DNA from: Geoalkalibacter halelectricus
Lineage (GTDB): Bacteria > Desulfobacterota > Desulfuromonadia > Desulfuromonadales > Geoalkalibacteraceae
DNA: 64,000 nucleotides
Direction of reading: 5' to 3'
Assembly: GCF_025263685.1 (NCBI RefSeq)
Contig: NZ_CP092109.1
Span: forward strand, 1,291,001-1,355,000
Below, in pieces: positions 42,041 to 50,762 of the stretch. The notes below the pieces were generated by a model. That model worked only from the letters and a program-made list of their open reading frames with translations, was not told the DNA's origin and made no database searches. Every line of letters starts with the position of its first letter. Within the stretch, counting starts at the first letter, position 1. The position numbers and the translations under genes were made by a program.

Positions 42041-44356
42041 ATGATTGCAATGGATTCTGGCACGACAAGAGAAAAAGGGCCAAGCGTGACGACCAACAAC
42101 TCGACAACGGATGCAAAGATTCAAGCCAAGGCGCCGCAAGACCAGGCCGCACACGCATCCGGCGTGCCGGCTCGGCAGCAGCCCGAGGAGAATTCCCAGC
42201 CCATGCCGCTGGCCAAGCGCACGCCGTTGCGCAAGATGTCCGACATGGCGCCGGGCGAGCTTTTTCTCAATCGGGAGCTGACCTGGCTGCAATTCAACCG
42301 GCGCGTCCTGCACGAAGCCATGGATGAGCGCAATCCGCTTCTGGAACGGGTCAAATTCCTGGCCATTACCAGCAGCAATCTCGACGAATTTTTCATGAAG
42401 CGCATCGGCGGTCTCAAGCAGCAGCTCGGCGCCGGGATGACCGAGTTGACCGTCGACGGGCGCACCCCGCGCCAGCAGATCGCGGAGTGCTACACCCTGG
42501 TGCGCGACATGGTCAGGGACATGCAAGATGCTTTTTCCACCCTGAAGAAAGAGCTGCGCGCGGCGGGCATCGCCATCCTCGCCTATGATGAACTCAGCGC
42601 GCGCGAGCGCAAATGGGTGCGCGACCATTACTATCAAAACATCTTTCCCCTGGTGACGCCGCAGTCCATCGATCCGGCGCATCCCTTTCCCTTTATCTCG
42701 AATCTCTCCCTCAATCTGCTGGTGACCCTCAAATACCCCCAGGACGGCGAAATGTCCATGGCGCGGGTCAAGGTGCCCGTGGGTCAGGCGGCGCCGCGCT
42801 TTTTGCGCGTGGGCGAAAAGCACCGTTATGTGCCTCTCGAAGAGGTCATGTCGCACAATCTCGACATGCTCTTTCCCGAGATGGAGATCGTGCACTGCGA
42901 GGTGTTTCGGGTCACGCGCAACGCCAACACCGAGAAAAACGAGGAGCACGCCGAGGATCTGCTCGCCATGATCGAGTCGGAATTGCGCGAGCGCAAGTTC
43001 GCGCCCATCGTGCGCATGCAGTTCTACCGCGGCATGGATCCGGTTCATCGCGGCCGCCTGGCGGCGGAATTGGGGCTGGATGAAGCAGAGGACGTGTTTG
43101 AAATCGATGGCTTCATGGCCCTGCGCGACCTGTGGGAAATTTACGGCCTTAATTTCCCCGACCTCAAGGATTCTCCTCACCATCCCATCGACCACCCGGG
43201 GCTGCAGGCTTCGCGCAAGGTGTTTCACATGATCCGCGAATCGGGGGCGATTCTTTTGCAGCATCCCTACGAGTCCTTCACCACCTCCGTGGAGCGCTTT
43301 CTTAAGGAGGCCGCCCGCGATCCCAAGGTGCGTGCCATCAAGATGACTCTGTATCGCACCGAGAGCGAGAGCCGCATCGTCGACTATCTCATCGATGCCG
43401 CCGGCAACGGCAAGCAGGTGGCGGTGGTGGTGGAGCTCAAGGCGCGCTTCGACGAGGCGGCCAACATCCGTCTGGCGTCGCGCATGGAGGAAGCCGGCAT
43501 CCATGTCACCTACGGGGTGGTGGGTCTGAAAACCCATGCCAAGGTGATTCTCGTGGTGCGGCAGGACTATAACGGCCTGCGCCGCTACATGCATTTCGGC
43601 ACCGGCAACTACCACGCCGGCACCTCGCGCATCTACAGCGATCTGGGACTGCTGACCTGCGACGAACAGATCGGCCGCGACACCACCGAGATGTTCAACT
43701 ACCTGACCACCGGCTATACCCCCAAGCGCAACTACCAGAAGCTGCTGCCGGCTCCCAAGATCTGCAAGCGCGCCCTGCTCGAGCGCATCGAACGCGAGGT
43801 CGAACTGCACGGCGCCGGAGAGCCGGGGCTGATCCAGTTCAAGATGAACGCACTCGATGATGTGGATGTGGTCAAGGCGCTTTACCGCGCCGGCCAGGCC
43901 GGGGTGAAAATCGACCTGCTGGTGCGTGACAGCTGCCGGCTGCGTCCCGGCATTCCGGGGCTTTCGGAAACCGTGCGGGTGGTGAGCATCGTCGGGCGCT
44001 TTTTGGAGCATGCGCGCCTGTATTACTTTCGCAACGGCGGTGTCGAGGAGTACTTCATCGGCTCAGCCGATGCCATGAAGCGCAACCTCGAATCACGCGT
44101 CGAAACCCTGGTTCCCGTTGAGTCTCCGGACCTGCGCCGTGATCTTCGCGCCATGCTCGACATCCAGTTGGCCGACCGCCGCAATGCCTGGGACATGCAG
44201 CCCGACGGCAGCTACGTACAGCGCCGCCCCGAAACCGAGGAGCAGGCCAAGGGCAGCCACCAGCAACTGATCGAATTGGCCGAAAAGCGTCAAAAGGACA
44301 TCACCCGGCTGCGCAAACGCAAATCCAAGCACTTCGGCGGCCGCAATCTGCGTTGA
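42041..44356 (+). CDS. ppk1: Polyphosphate kinase
   Basis: A 771-residue Ppk1 that reversibly polymerises ATP gamma-phosphate into polyphosphate. The four domains follow in order. The N domain begins ELFLNRELTWLQFNRRVLHE; KFLAITSSNLDEFFMKRIGG and the head domain follow. The two phospholipase-D-like C domains carry YRTESESRIVDYLIDAAGNG, GLKTHAKVILVVRQDYNG with the phosphorylated histidine, and HFGTGNYHAGTSRIYSD. About 60 extra residues of Thr/Gln/Ala-rich sequence precede the domain; the ATG at 42041 has AAGGGA before it, so they seem to be translated. It leads an operon with CYTH and CHAD genes, both polyphosphate-associated folds. Confidence 0.95.
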   Translation: MIAMDSGTTREKGPSVTTNNSTTDAKIQAKAPQDQAAHASGVPARQQPEENSQPMPLAKRTPLRKMSDMAPGELFLNRELTWLQFNRRVLHEAMDERNPLLERVKFLAITSSNLDEFFMKRIGGLKQQLGAGMTELTVDGRTPRQQIAECYTLVRDMVRDMQDAFSTLKKELRAAGIAILAYDELSARERKWVRDHYYQNIFPLVTPQSIDPAHPFPFISNLSLNLLVTLKYPQDGEMSMARVKVPVGQAAPRFLRVGEKHRYVPLEEVMSHNLDMLFPEMEIVHCEVFRVTRNANTEKNEEHAEDLLAMIESELRERKFAPIVRMQFYRGMDPVHRGRLAAELGLDEAEDVFEIDGFMALRDLWEIYGLNFPDLKDSPHHPIDHPGLQASRKVFHMIRESGAILLQHPYESFTTSVERFLKEAARDPKVRAIKMTLYRTESESRIVDYLIDAAGNGKQVAVVVELKARFDEAANIRLASRMEEAGIHVTYGVVGLKTHAKVILVVRQDYNGLRRYMHFGTGNYHAGTSRIYSDLGLLTCDEQIGRDTTEMFNYLTTGYTPKRNYQKLLPAPKICKRALLERIEREVELHGAGEPGLIQFKMNALDDVDVVKALYRAGQAGVKIDLLVRDSCRLRPGIPGLSETVRVVSIVGRFLEHARLYYFRNGGVEEYFIGSADAMKRNLESRVETLVPVESPDLRRDLRAMLDIQLADRRNAWDMQPDGSYVQRRPETEEQAKGSHQQLIELAEKRQKDITRLRKRKSKHFGGRNLR

Positions 44357-44367
44357 AAGGGTTCGGC

Positions 44368-44847
44368 ATGGGCGTGGAGATCGAGCGCAAGTTTCTCTTG
44401 CGCAACGATGAGTGGCGCGCGGCGGTGGTTTCGCACAGCCGCTTGCGCCAGGGGTTTCTCTCGACGGATCCGCACCGCACCCTGCGCGTGCGCCTGGCCG
44501 CGGACATCGGAACCCTCACGGTCAAAGGACTGACGCGCGGAGCGGCGCGCCTGGAATACGAGTATCCCATCCCGGCGGCGGACGCCGAGGCCATGCTCGA
44601 CAATCTTTGTCTGCGCCCCCTCATCGAAAAAACCCGCTACCTGGTGCCTTATGGCGGACTGACCTGGGAGATCGACGTCTTTTGCGGCGACAACGAAGGC
44701 TTGGTGGTCGCTGAAGTCGAATTGCAAGATGAGGCGCAAACAATCGCTCTGCCGCCCTGGGTCGGTGCCGAGGTCACGGGCGATCCGCGCTACTACAACG
44801 CCAACCTGATTCGCCGGCCTTTTTCCACCTGGGCGCATTCCTCCTGA
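44368..44847 (+). CDS. CYTH-domain protein (triphosphate tunnel metalloenzyme)
   Basis: A 159-residue CYTH protein with the defining EXEXK motif (EIERKFLL), RVRLAADIGTLTVKG, and YEYPIPAADAEAMLDNLC, then GLTWEIDVFCGDNEGLVVAE. Members hydrolyse triphosphate or tripolyphosphate, or make cyclic AMP. Following ppk by 11 bases and preceding a CHAD protein, a role in inorganic tripolyphosphate or polyphosphate turnover is likely. The ATG at 44368 is placed right at the EXEXK motif, as usual; the frame begins slightly earlier, within ppk. Confidence 0.9.
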   Translation: MGVEIERKFLLRNDEWRAAVVSHSRLRQGFLSTDPHRTLRVRLAADIGTLTVKGLTRGAARLEYEYPIPAADAEAMLDNLCLRPLIEKTRYLVPYGGLTWEIDVFCGDNEGLVVAEVELQDEAQTIALPPWVGAEVTGDPRYYNANLIRRPFSTWAHSS

Positions 44848-44860
44848 AAGGCCTAAGATC

Positions 44861-46417
44861 ATGCCTGAATCCCATTACCGCCTCAACGGCGCCGAGGAAA
44901 ACCTGCTCGAGGGGCTGGCGCAGGAATTTGGCCTGGTTCGGGAAGCGGACGGGCCTTTTGAGCGAACCTTTTTTGATTCCTTCGACTGGCGCCTTTACCG
45001 AAACGGCTGGATTTTGTCGGAGGATTGGGGCGAGGGTCAGGAAAAAAGATCCCTGCTGCAAACCACCGAGGGTGTTTGGGTCGCCGAGGGTGAGGGAGTG
45101 CCTGGATCCTTTGCCTGGGATTTTTCCCCCGGCCCGCTGCGCGAGGCCTTGCAACCGGTTCTGGAGATGCGCGCCTTGCTTCCCGTGATTCGGCTGGCCA
45201 GCCGTCGCACGATTTACCGGGTGCTTGACGAACGCGAAAAAACGGTGCTGCGTCTGGAAATACTGCATCCCGGGGTTCTTGACGGAGACGACGCTGTCCA
45301 AGCCCTGCAGCCGCGCCTCATCCTGCATCCCTTGAAAGGTTTTGACAAGCAAGCGCGCCAGGTCGCGACCTTTTTGGAACGCTCTTGTGGTCTGGCTCCC
45401 ATGCCGAGCGATCTTTTCGAAGAGGCTCTGGCGGCTCTGGGGCGGGCTCCGGCGGACTATTCCTCCAAGGTCGATGTGGTTCTGGAGCCCGGCATGCCGA
45501 CGGCCGCGGCCCTGCGCCAGGTGCTGAGCGACCTGCTTACCACCCTGTTGGCCAACCAGCAGGGCGTCGAAGACAACCTGGATTCGGAATTTCTGCATGA
45601 TTTTCGCGTCGCGGTGCGCCGCACCCGCTCGGCCCTGAGCCAGGTCAAGAATGTCTTTCCGGCCCGCCAGATCGACTTTTTTCGCAAGGAATTCGCCTGG
45701 CTGGGAAACCTCACCAGCCTGGCGCGCGACCTCGACGTCTATCTGTTGCACTTTCCTGATTTCCAAGCGCGCCTGCCGGCCGAGGTGCGCGAAGATCTGG
45801 TGCCGTTTCGGCTGTTTCTCGAAAAGCATCAGAAAATCGAATACCGCAAATTGGTCCAGCAGCTCAAATCCCCCCGCTTTCGTAAGCTGATTTCCCGGTG
45901 GAGCGATTTTCTCGATGCGCCCGGGGATCTTGAGGAGACCCCCAACGGGGCGCTTCCCATCGCCGAGGTGGCGGCGCGACGCATCCGGCGCGTATATCGC
46001 CGGGTGCTTCGTGAAGGGGCCGCCATCAGCGCTCAATCGCCCCCCGAAGATCTGCACGAACTGCGTAAAACCTGCAAAAAGCTGCGTTATCTCATGGAGT
46101 TTTTTCAGAGTCTCTATCCCCCCGAGCGCATCGGCCGCCTGATCAAGGCGCTCAAAGGTTTGCAGGACAATCTCGGCGCTTATCAGGATCTTCATGTGCA
46201 GGTGGAAACCCTGCGGCGCTTCAGCCGGGAAATGGCAGAGGAAGGCGACGCCCCGGCTGAAACCCTGCTCGCCCTGGGGCGCCTGGTGGAAGGCCTCGAC
46301 CGGCGCCAGATCGAGGTGCGCGAAGAGTTCGCCGAGCGGTTCAGCCGTTTTGCCAGGGAAAAAAACCAGCTTCTTTTCCGTGAACTGTTCAAGCCTCAAG
46401 CACGGGAGCAGGTATGA
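44861..46417 (+). CDS. CHAD-domain protein with a degenerate CYTH-like N terminus
   Basis: 518 residues. The first 210 follow a CYTH-type layout (FFDSFDWRLYRNGW, VLRLEILHP) but without an EXEXK motif, so it is probably inactive. The remainder is a CHAD domain: EFLHDFRVAVRRTRSALSQV and DLHELRKTCKKLRYLMEFFQ are the two conserved histidine/arginine helices, and the domain is strongly basic as expected for polyphosphate binding. CHAD proteins attach to polyphosphate granules. It overlaps the ParA-type gene by four bases. The grouping ppk - CYTH - CHAD is a coherent polyphosphate module. Confidence 0.88.
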   Translation: MPESHYRLNGAEENLLEGLAQEFGLVREADGPFERTFFDSFDWRLYRNGWILSEDWGEGQEKRSLLQTTEGVWVAEGEGVPGSFAWDFSPGPLREALQPVLEMRALLPVIRLASRRTIYRVLDEREKTVLRLEILHPGVLDGDDAVQALQPRLILHPLKGFDKQARQVATFLERSCGLAPMPSDLFEEALAALGRAPADYSSKVDVVLEPGMPTAAALRQVLSDLLTTLLANQQGVEDNLDSEFLHDFRVAVRRTRSALSQVKNVFPARQIDFFRKEFAWLGNLTSLARDLDVYLLHFPDFQARLPAEVREDLVPFRLFLEKHQKIEYRKLVQQLKSPRFRKLISRWSDFLDAPGDLEETPNGALPIAEVAARRIRRVYRRVLREGAAISAQSPPEDLHELRKTCKKLRYLMEFFQSLYPPERIGRLIKALKGLQDNLGAYQDLHVQVETLRRFSREMAEEGDAPAETLLALGRLVEGLDRRQIEVREEFAERFSRFAREKNQLLFRELFKPQAREQV

Positions 46418-47169
46418 AAATTCTGGCCAGCTACAACATCAAGGGCGGGGTGGGAAAAACCGCGGCTGCCGTCAACCTGGCCTGGCTCGCCGCCCGCCAG
46501 GGTTATCGCACGCTGGTGTGGGACCTCGATCCTCAGGGCGCGGCCACCTACTATTTTCGCATCAGGCCCAAGGTCAAAGGAGGCGGCCGCGGCCTGGTTC
46601 GCGGTAAGAGCGACCTCGACGCCATGATCAAGGCGACCGATTTTCCCAATCTCGATCTGCTGCCGGCTGATTTTTCCTACCGGGGTCTGGACCTTTTTCT
46701 GGACCAGGAAAAGAAACCGACGCGGCGCTTGCGTAAGCTTCTCAAGCCCCTCGGCGCGCATTACGACGTCCTGTTGCTCGACTGCCCGCCGAGCATCTCG
46801 CTGGTTTCCGAGGCGGTTTTTTTTGCCGCCGAGGCGCTGCTGGTGCCGGTGATTCCCACCACCCTGTCCCTGCGAACCCTTGACCAGTTGTATGAGTTTC
46901 GCCGCGGCCAGCAGCTGGAGGATTTGTTGATACTGCCCTTTTTCTCCATGGTCGACCGCCGCAAGGGCCTCCACCGTCAGATTGTGGAGACCCTGCCGGA
47001 GCAGCATCCCGATATGCTCAAGACACCCATACCCTATGCCAGTGAAGTGGAGCGCATGGGGGTGGAGAAAGCCCCCCTGGGCAGCTTTGCCGGCCGCTGC
47101 CAGGCCGCCGCGGCTTTTGAGAAGCTATGGTACGACGTGGCCGCGCGGCTAAGTATCGAAAATACTTAA
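46414..47169 (+). CDS. ParA/Soj-family ATPase
   Basis: A 251-residue P-loop ATPase with the deviant Walker A YNIKGGVGKTAAAVNLAWLA, LVWDLDPQGAATYYF, and LLDCPPSISLVSEAV. It starts in an ATGA overlap with the CHAD gene. There is no ParB or centromere-like site. In this operon it could position polyphosphate granules, as a ParA-type protein linked to Ppk and CHAD, but this is inferred from context only. Confidence 0.87.
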   Translation: MKILASYNIKGGVGKTAAAVNLAWLAARQGYRTLVWDLDPQGAATYYFRIRPKVKGGGRGLVRGKSDLDAMIKATDFPNLDLLPADFSYRGLDLFLDQEKKPTRRLRKLLKPLGAHYDVLLLDCPPSISLVSEAVFFAAEALLVPVIPTTLSLRTLDQLYEFRRGQQLEDLLILPFFSMVDRRKGLHRQIVETLPEQHPDMLKTPIPYASEVERMGVEKAPLGSFAGRCQAAAAFEKLWYDVAARLSIENT

Positions 47170-47190
47170 AAAAATTAAAACTATTTTATT

Positions 47191-47224
47191 TTGCTTGCAA
47201 GCAACCGTTTTTGTGTAATAATAT
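47191..47224 (+). promoter_or_regulatory. Predicted strong sigma70 promoter with a palindrome at -35
   Basis: A perfect 14-bp palindrome TTGCTTGCAAGCAA (47191-47204) contains two candidate -35 hexamers. TTGCAA (47195-47200) lies 18 bases before TAATAT (47219-47224), and TTGCTT (47191-47196) lies 17 bases before TGTAAT. The palindrome could be an operator. Predicted start near 47231. Confidence 0.55.
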
Positions 47225-47266
47225 GACCATACAATCAGGAGAAAGGAGGCTCTCAGGATTAGCGAG

Positions 47267-47383
47267 ATGACAAGTGACGATATATCCACGGAGTTCCTGA
47301 TGAGGAACACAAAGCGTCCTGCGCCGCAGGATGAAGGAGCCGGGACCAAGGCAGAATCACAAGCCTCCGGCCGACAGACCTGA
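47267..47383 (+). CDS. Possible 38-residue small protein
   Basis: ATG at 47267, TGA at 47381-47383 directly against the terminator stem. The peptide starts MTSDDISTEFLMRNTKRP and is hydrophilic. AGGAGG is 17 bases upstream, too far for an ordinary start; an in-frame ATT at 47258 has better spacing but is a rare start. It may be a real small protein or chance within a structured RNA. Confidence 0.25.
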   Translation: MTSDDISTEFLMRNTKRPAPQDEGAGTKAESQASGRQT

Positions 47384-47412
47384 AAAGCCCTCGCCGACCA
47401 GCGGGGGCTTTT
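47383..47412 (+). terminator. Rho-independent terminator
   Basis: A 12-bp stem (aaaagccctcgc with gcgggggctttt, one G-U pair) and loop cgacca, with T residues in the 3' arm and beyond (ttttcgatttt). It separates the small transcript from the iron-sulfur gene. Confidence 0.85.
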
Positions 47413-47519
47413 CGATTTTGGAGCCGTCTCATTGATGGCTGCTTTTCATGAAAAGCTTGTTTCCCCCGTCGGGAATGGTAAAATAGCGCCATTCCTTTTT
47501 TTCCGTGGCGGGGCTTTCC

Positions 47520-48485
47520 ATGAGAAGTTTCGACGTCGGCAAGGGTTTCGGTGAGGCGCTGCTTAGCTTGTTGCGCTCCCGTGGGCAGGTTTTCGGACCT
47601 CTCTGTGGTGAGGACGGCGTGTGCCGCCTGCGGCCGGTTTCGAGCTGGCAATCCCTAAGCGACGCTCCGCCGCTGATTCCCCCCAAAAAATATCTCTTCC
47701 CGCCCCGCGAACGGCTCTGGTCCCTGGCTGCCGACGAATACCGCCGTATGACCCTGAGCGACGGGCCCACCGCTCTGGTCGGGCTGGCCCCTTGCGACCT
47801 GCACGCCATCGCCTACCTCGATCGGGTTTTCGCCGAAGATCCGCACTATGCCCAGCGCCGCTGCCGGACGCTATTGATCGGAGTTTCCTGCGCACCGCGC
47901 GAGGACTGCTTCTGCCCCCCCTGGAAAAGTCCTCCGCCCTGCGATCTGTTTATCTCCGAGGAGCGCCTGTGGTGCTGCTCGGAACCTGGTGCCCAAGTGG
48001 CGGCAGCCCTCGCGGAATTTCTCGGCGAGGCGCGCGAGGATGTGCCCTTGCCAGACATGCAACCCGCGGAGCGCTCTTTTGAAGCGCCGGCCGATCTGGA
48101 GCAGGCCTTCGCCGGGTCCGAATCCCTGCCGCTGTGGACCCAGACCGCGCAGCGGTGCTTGTCGTGCGGCGCCTGCTCGGCGGTGTGTCCGACCTGCACC
48201 TGCTACGATGTGGTCGATGAAATCGTGCCGGGGCAGGCAGCAGAGCGCTTTCGCCGCTGGGATAACTGCTTTTTCACTTCTTTCGCCCAGGTGGCCGGTG
48301 GGCAGCAGTTTCACCCGGATCGCGCCACCCGCCTGCGGTTTCGTTTTGAACACAAATTGTTCGGTTTCGGACCCTTGCGCGGCGCGCCTGCCTGCGTCGG
48401 TTGCGCGCGCTGCGCGCGTGCCTGCCCGGTGGGCATCGATTTGGACAAATTAAGGAGGACTCTTTTGGCCGAAAAGAAGTCATGA
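47520..48485 (+). CDS. 4Fe-4S dicluster protein, AsrA/hydrogenase-beta-like
   Basis: A 321-residue cytoplasmic electron-transfer protein. The N-terminal 200 residues resemble the hydrogenase/sulfite reductase A-type domain (VGLAPCDLHAIAYLDRVFAE). Two ferredoxin-like clusters are near the C terminus: CLSCGACSAVCPTCTCYD, and CVGCARCARACPVG. It probably passes electrons between NAD(P)H-dependent or hydrogenase-type modules; partner subunits are not adjacent here, the next gene being on the other strand. The ATG at 47520 follows GGCGGGG. The product name is by family resemblance, and no substrate can be assigned. Confidence 0.8.
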   Translation: MRSFDVGKGFGEALLSLLRSRGQVFGPLCGEDGVCRLRPVSSWQSLSDAPPLIPPKKYLFPPRERLWSLAADEYRRMTLSDGPTALVGLAPCDLHAIAYLDRVFAEDPHYAQRRCRTLLIGVSCAPREDCFCPPWKSPPPCDLFISEERLWCCSEPGAQVAAALAEFLGEAREDVPLPDMQPAERSFEAPADLEQAFAGSESLPLWTQTAQRCLSCGACSAVCPTCTCYDVVDEIVPGQAAERFRRWDNCFFTSFAQVAGGQQFHPDRATRLRFRFEHKLFGFGPLRGAPACVGCARCARACPVGIDLDKLRRTLLAEKKS

Positions 48486-48532
48486 TGCAGAATCTGGCCG
48501 GCCGGCTGGTTTGCCTGATTTGATGGATGTGA

Positions 48533-50446
48533 TTAAAATGGCGTGCGCGCGAAGTGGCGCTTGGTGGCGTCCTGCAGTTTGCTGACCGCGTTGAAGGATT
48601 CGCGCAGCAGATCCTGCTCGGTTCGGGAGAGGTTGTGGGGGTTGAGGTGATGGCTGGGGGAGCGGCCTTCCTCGAGGTGGGCAATTTCGTTACGCAGGCG
48701 TAAAAAGGAGAGGGCTTCGAAGGCGGCGCGGATGTGCTCGGCCGTTTCCGCCGCGAAGACGTTGCGCTGCACCAGGGCATCGAGGCGATCGAGCGTGGTG
48801 ATTTCGGTAATTTCGCGCTCTAGGGCGAACATGCGAATGCAGTCGACGATGTACACCGTGCCGCCGTGCTTGACGGAAAGTTCTCCCTTGTGCGGCCCGC
48901 TTTTCTCAAGGATGAAGCGCCCGAGCAGACCCACCGGCACGCGGTAGCGCAGATCCAGCGACATCATGTGATAGAGAAAGCCCTGGAAGGCGCGAATCTG
49001 CTCGAAGACGATCTCGCGTAGATCCTGCGCCAGGGTGCCGTCTCCGGCCATGGGCACGAAATCGAAGAAAATCGACGAATAGCGCACCTTCTGCGGCTCG
49101 GGTTCATTGACCCAGTCGTGGATGCGTGCCTGCCAATCGCGCAGACGCCCGCGCCACAGGGGATTGTTGACCATCACCTTGCCGCTGCACAGGGGATAGC
49201 CCACCTCGTCGAGGGCATGGACGAGCTTTTCGGCAAAGGGCACGAAAAAACCCTCCACCTCCGGCAGCCTCTGATCGGGAAAATCCTCGAAAATAAAGCC
49301 GTTGTCCTGGTCGGGATGGAGCAGCATCTCCCGGCGTCCGCCGCTGCCCATGATCAGAAAGCAGTAGCGGATGTCGGGCGGTTCCAGTCCTTCGGCCTTC
49401 ATCTGCTCGAGGCACAGGTCGAAGACGCGGCGGATGATGGTGTGGTGAATATAGGAGAGGATCTCCATGACGTCGGGTGTGGCGCGGGTCTCGGAGAGCA
49501 GGGTGCGCGCCACGGTGGCGATTTCACGGCGCACCGCCGCCAGGGTGGCGAGGTCCTGCGCCTGGCGCGCACTGCCCACCAGCAACATGGCTTTTTGGCT
49601 GCGAAAGCGCATCAGGTCGCGCAAGGTCACGATGCCGACCACCTCACTGCGGTCGAGCACCGGCAGGTGGCGCAGGCGGTGTGCGGTCATGAAGGCCATA
49701 GCTTCAAACATGTAGGTGTCCGGCGGCAGCCCCTGTACCTGGGGGGTCATGACCTCGCCGGCGGTAAGGGCCAAGGGATCGGTATTCTCGGGCGCGAGAA
49801 CCTTGCTCACCAGGTCGCGTTCCGTGATGATGCCCTGCAGGCGCTCTTTGTCGTCGAGCACGAGAATGGCGCTGATGGCGCTCTCGGTCATGCGCCGTGC
49901 CACTTCGCGGGTATTGTCGCCCGGCCGGCAGACCACCGGCGGCGAGGACATGATCTCCGAAAGCCGCTTTTTGAAGGGATAGGCCTCCATCTGCGTGAGG
50001 GCCTTGTGCGAGTGGTCGGATACGATTTCCGAATACAGGTGCCGCACCCGTGACAGGACGATGCGGGTGAAATATTCGCTGATCTGCGGATATTCGCGCT
50101 CGGCCTTGCGAATGAGCGCGGCCGGAATCAGGAAACAGTCGGTTTTGCGCACCGTGCGGGCCGCGCCGCTGTAGGGTTCGTCGGTGAAAATGGGGGTGGC
50201 GCCGAAAAATTGCCCTTCCTTGCGATAGTCGACCACCATTTCCACGCCGCCGGGACTCAGCACCGTGATTTCAATCAGGCCTTCCTTGATGACGTAGAGG
50301 TAACCCGTCGGCGCCTCATTCTGCTGAAAGACATAGGTGTTGGGGGGAAAGCTGCGGAACAGGGCCGCATGCTCCAACTCTTGAAAGAGGGCGGCGGGCA
50401 ATTGGGTGAAGAGTTCGGATTCCTGAAGTTGTTTGCTCAATCCCAT
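48533..50446 (-). CDS. cNMP/CBS/DUF294 nucleotidyltransferase-like signalling protein
   Basis: 637 residues in the layout: cyclic-nucleotide-binding domain (1-130, SFPPNTYVFQQNEAPTGYLY, EGQFFGATPIFTDEPYSGAA), a CBS pair (about 165-285, MTESAISAILVLDDKERLQG, MTAHRLRHLPVLDRSEVVGI), then the DUF294 nucleotidyltransferase-like part with MGSGGRREMLLHPDQDNGF and a C-terminal DUF294_C domain. The GSxxRxE...DxD motif is intact, so it may transfer nucleotides. The ATG at 50446 follows a short GGAT. Its stop is 47 bases from that of the iron-sulfur gene on the other strand. Such proteins often lie beside exonuclease or PAS genes, absent here. Confidence 0.88.
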   Translation of the reverse strand: MGLSKQLQESELFTQLPAALFQELEHAALFRSFPPNTYVFQQNEAPTGYLYVIKEGLIEITVLSPGGVEMVVDYRKEGQFFGATPIFTDEPYSGAARTVRKTDCFLIPAALIRKAEREYPQISEYFTRIVLSRVRHLYSEIVSDHSHKALTQMEAYPFKKRLSEIMSSPPVVCRPGDNTREVARRMTESAISAILVLDDKERLQGIITERDLVSKVLAPENTDPLALTAGEVMTPQVQGLPPDTYMFEAMAFMTAHRLRHLPVLDRSEVVGIVTLRDLMRFRSQKAMLLVGSARQAQDLATLAAVRREIATVARTLLSETRATPDVMEILSYIHHTIIRRVFDLCLEQMKAEGLEPPDIRYCFLIMGSGGRREMLLHPDQDNGFIFEDFPDQRLPEVEGFFVPFAEKLVHALDEVGYPLCSGKVMVNNPLWRGRLRDWQARIHDWVNEPEPQKVRYSSIFFDFVPMAGDGTLAQDLREIVFEQIRAFQGFLYHMMSLDLRYRVPVGLLGRFILEKSGPHKGELSVKHGGTVYIVDCIRMFALEREITEITTLDRLDALVQRNVFAAETAEHIRAAFEALSFLRLRNEIAHLEEGRSPSHHLNPHNLSRTEQDLLRESFNAVSKLQDATKRHFARTPF

Positions 50447-50510
50447 GCGGATCTTTCACAATCCTGGCGTGTGGGGGAGGGCCTAAGAACGGCCCTCCGT
50501 TGCTGTTCGG

Positions 50511-50622
50511 CATGGGGGCGCGACCCCCTTGGCAAGGGGCGCTTTACGCCGTCCATGGCCGCTTGACTGGCGCCATCCCTGGCGCCAAACACCCTCGCCA
50601 TGGGGGCTGCGACCCCACACCG
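50511..50622 (+). repeat. Dispersed intergenic repeat, copy 1
   Basis: About 112 bases closely similar to 57298-57411 in the same orientation. Shared stretches include tggcgccatccctggcgcca and cctcgccatgggggctgc. The end regions are complementary to each other (catggggg... and its inverse), so the element can fold as a whole. No ORF inside. It fills much of the gap between the DUF294 gene and the symporter operon. Confidence 0.8.
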
Positions 50623-50634
50623 GAGGAATCAGAT

Positions 50635-50664
50635 ACGGCCTTCCAAGAATTCTTGGAAGGCCGT
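50635..50664. terminator. Perfect 30-bp palindrome, probable terminator
   Basis: The sequence runs from acggccttccaag through the centre aattc to cttggaaggccgt and is its own reverse complement over all 30 bases. It lies between the DUF294 promoter region and the end of the symporter operon, 98 bases past the stop of the 78-residue gene on the minus strand. A terminator or a cruciform is possible; no long T tract. Confidence 0.55.
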
Positions 50665-50762
50665 TCCATGAAAACGCTCTTATACTATCATGCTCCCGGC
50701 CCAAGGCAAATAGATTTTCGCGCCCGCCGTGATGAAATCAGCAGGTGGCGGGGCGGCTCACC

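Larger units (their letters stand above)
47231..47412 (+). ncRNA. Candidate structured small RNA (or leader) ending in a strong terminator
   Basis: Between the promoter above and the terminator at 47383-47412 lies a transcript of about 180 bases. Possible helices are ggaggct (47245) with agcctcc (47362), ttcct/aggaa with a four-base loop, and tcctgc/gcagga with a three-base loop. GGA occurs seven times, several inside CAGGA or AAGGA, the kind of motif CsrA/RsmA binds. The same stretch also holds a 38-codon ORF, so a coding role is the alternative. No known riboswitch class was matched. Confidence 0.4.

Noticed and set aside
47320..47380. Resemblance to GEMM-type (c-di-GMP) riboswitch stretch (aagcctccggcc)
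   Set aside because: The rest of the GEMM consensus, including the first stem and the tetraloop receptor, is not present.
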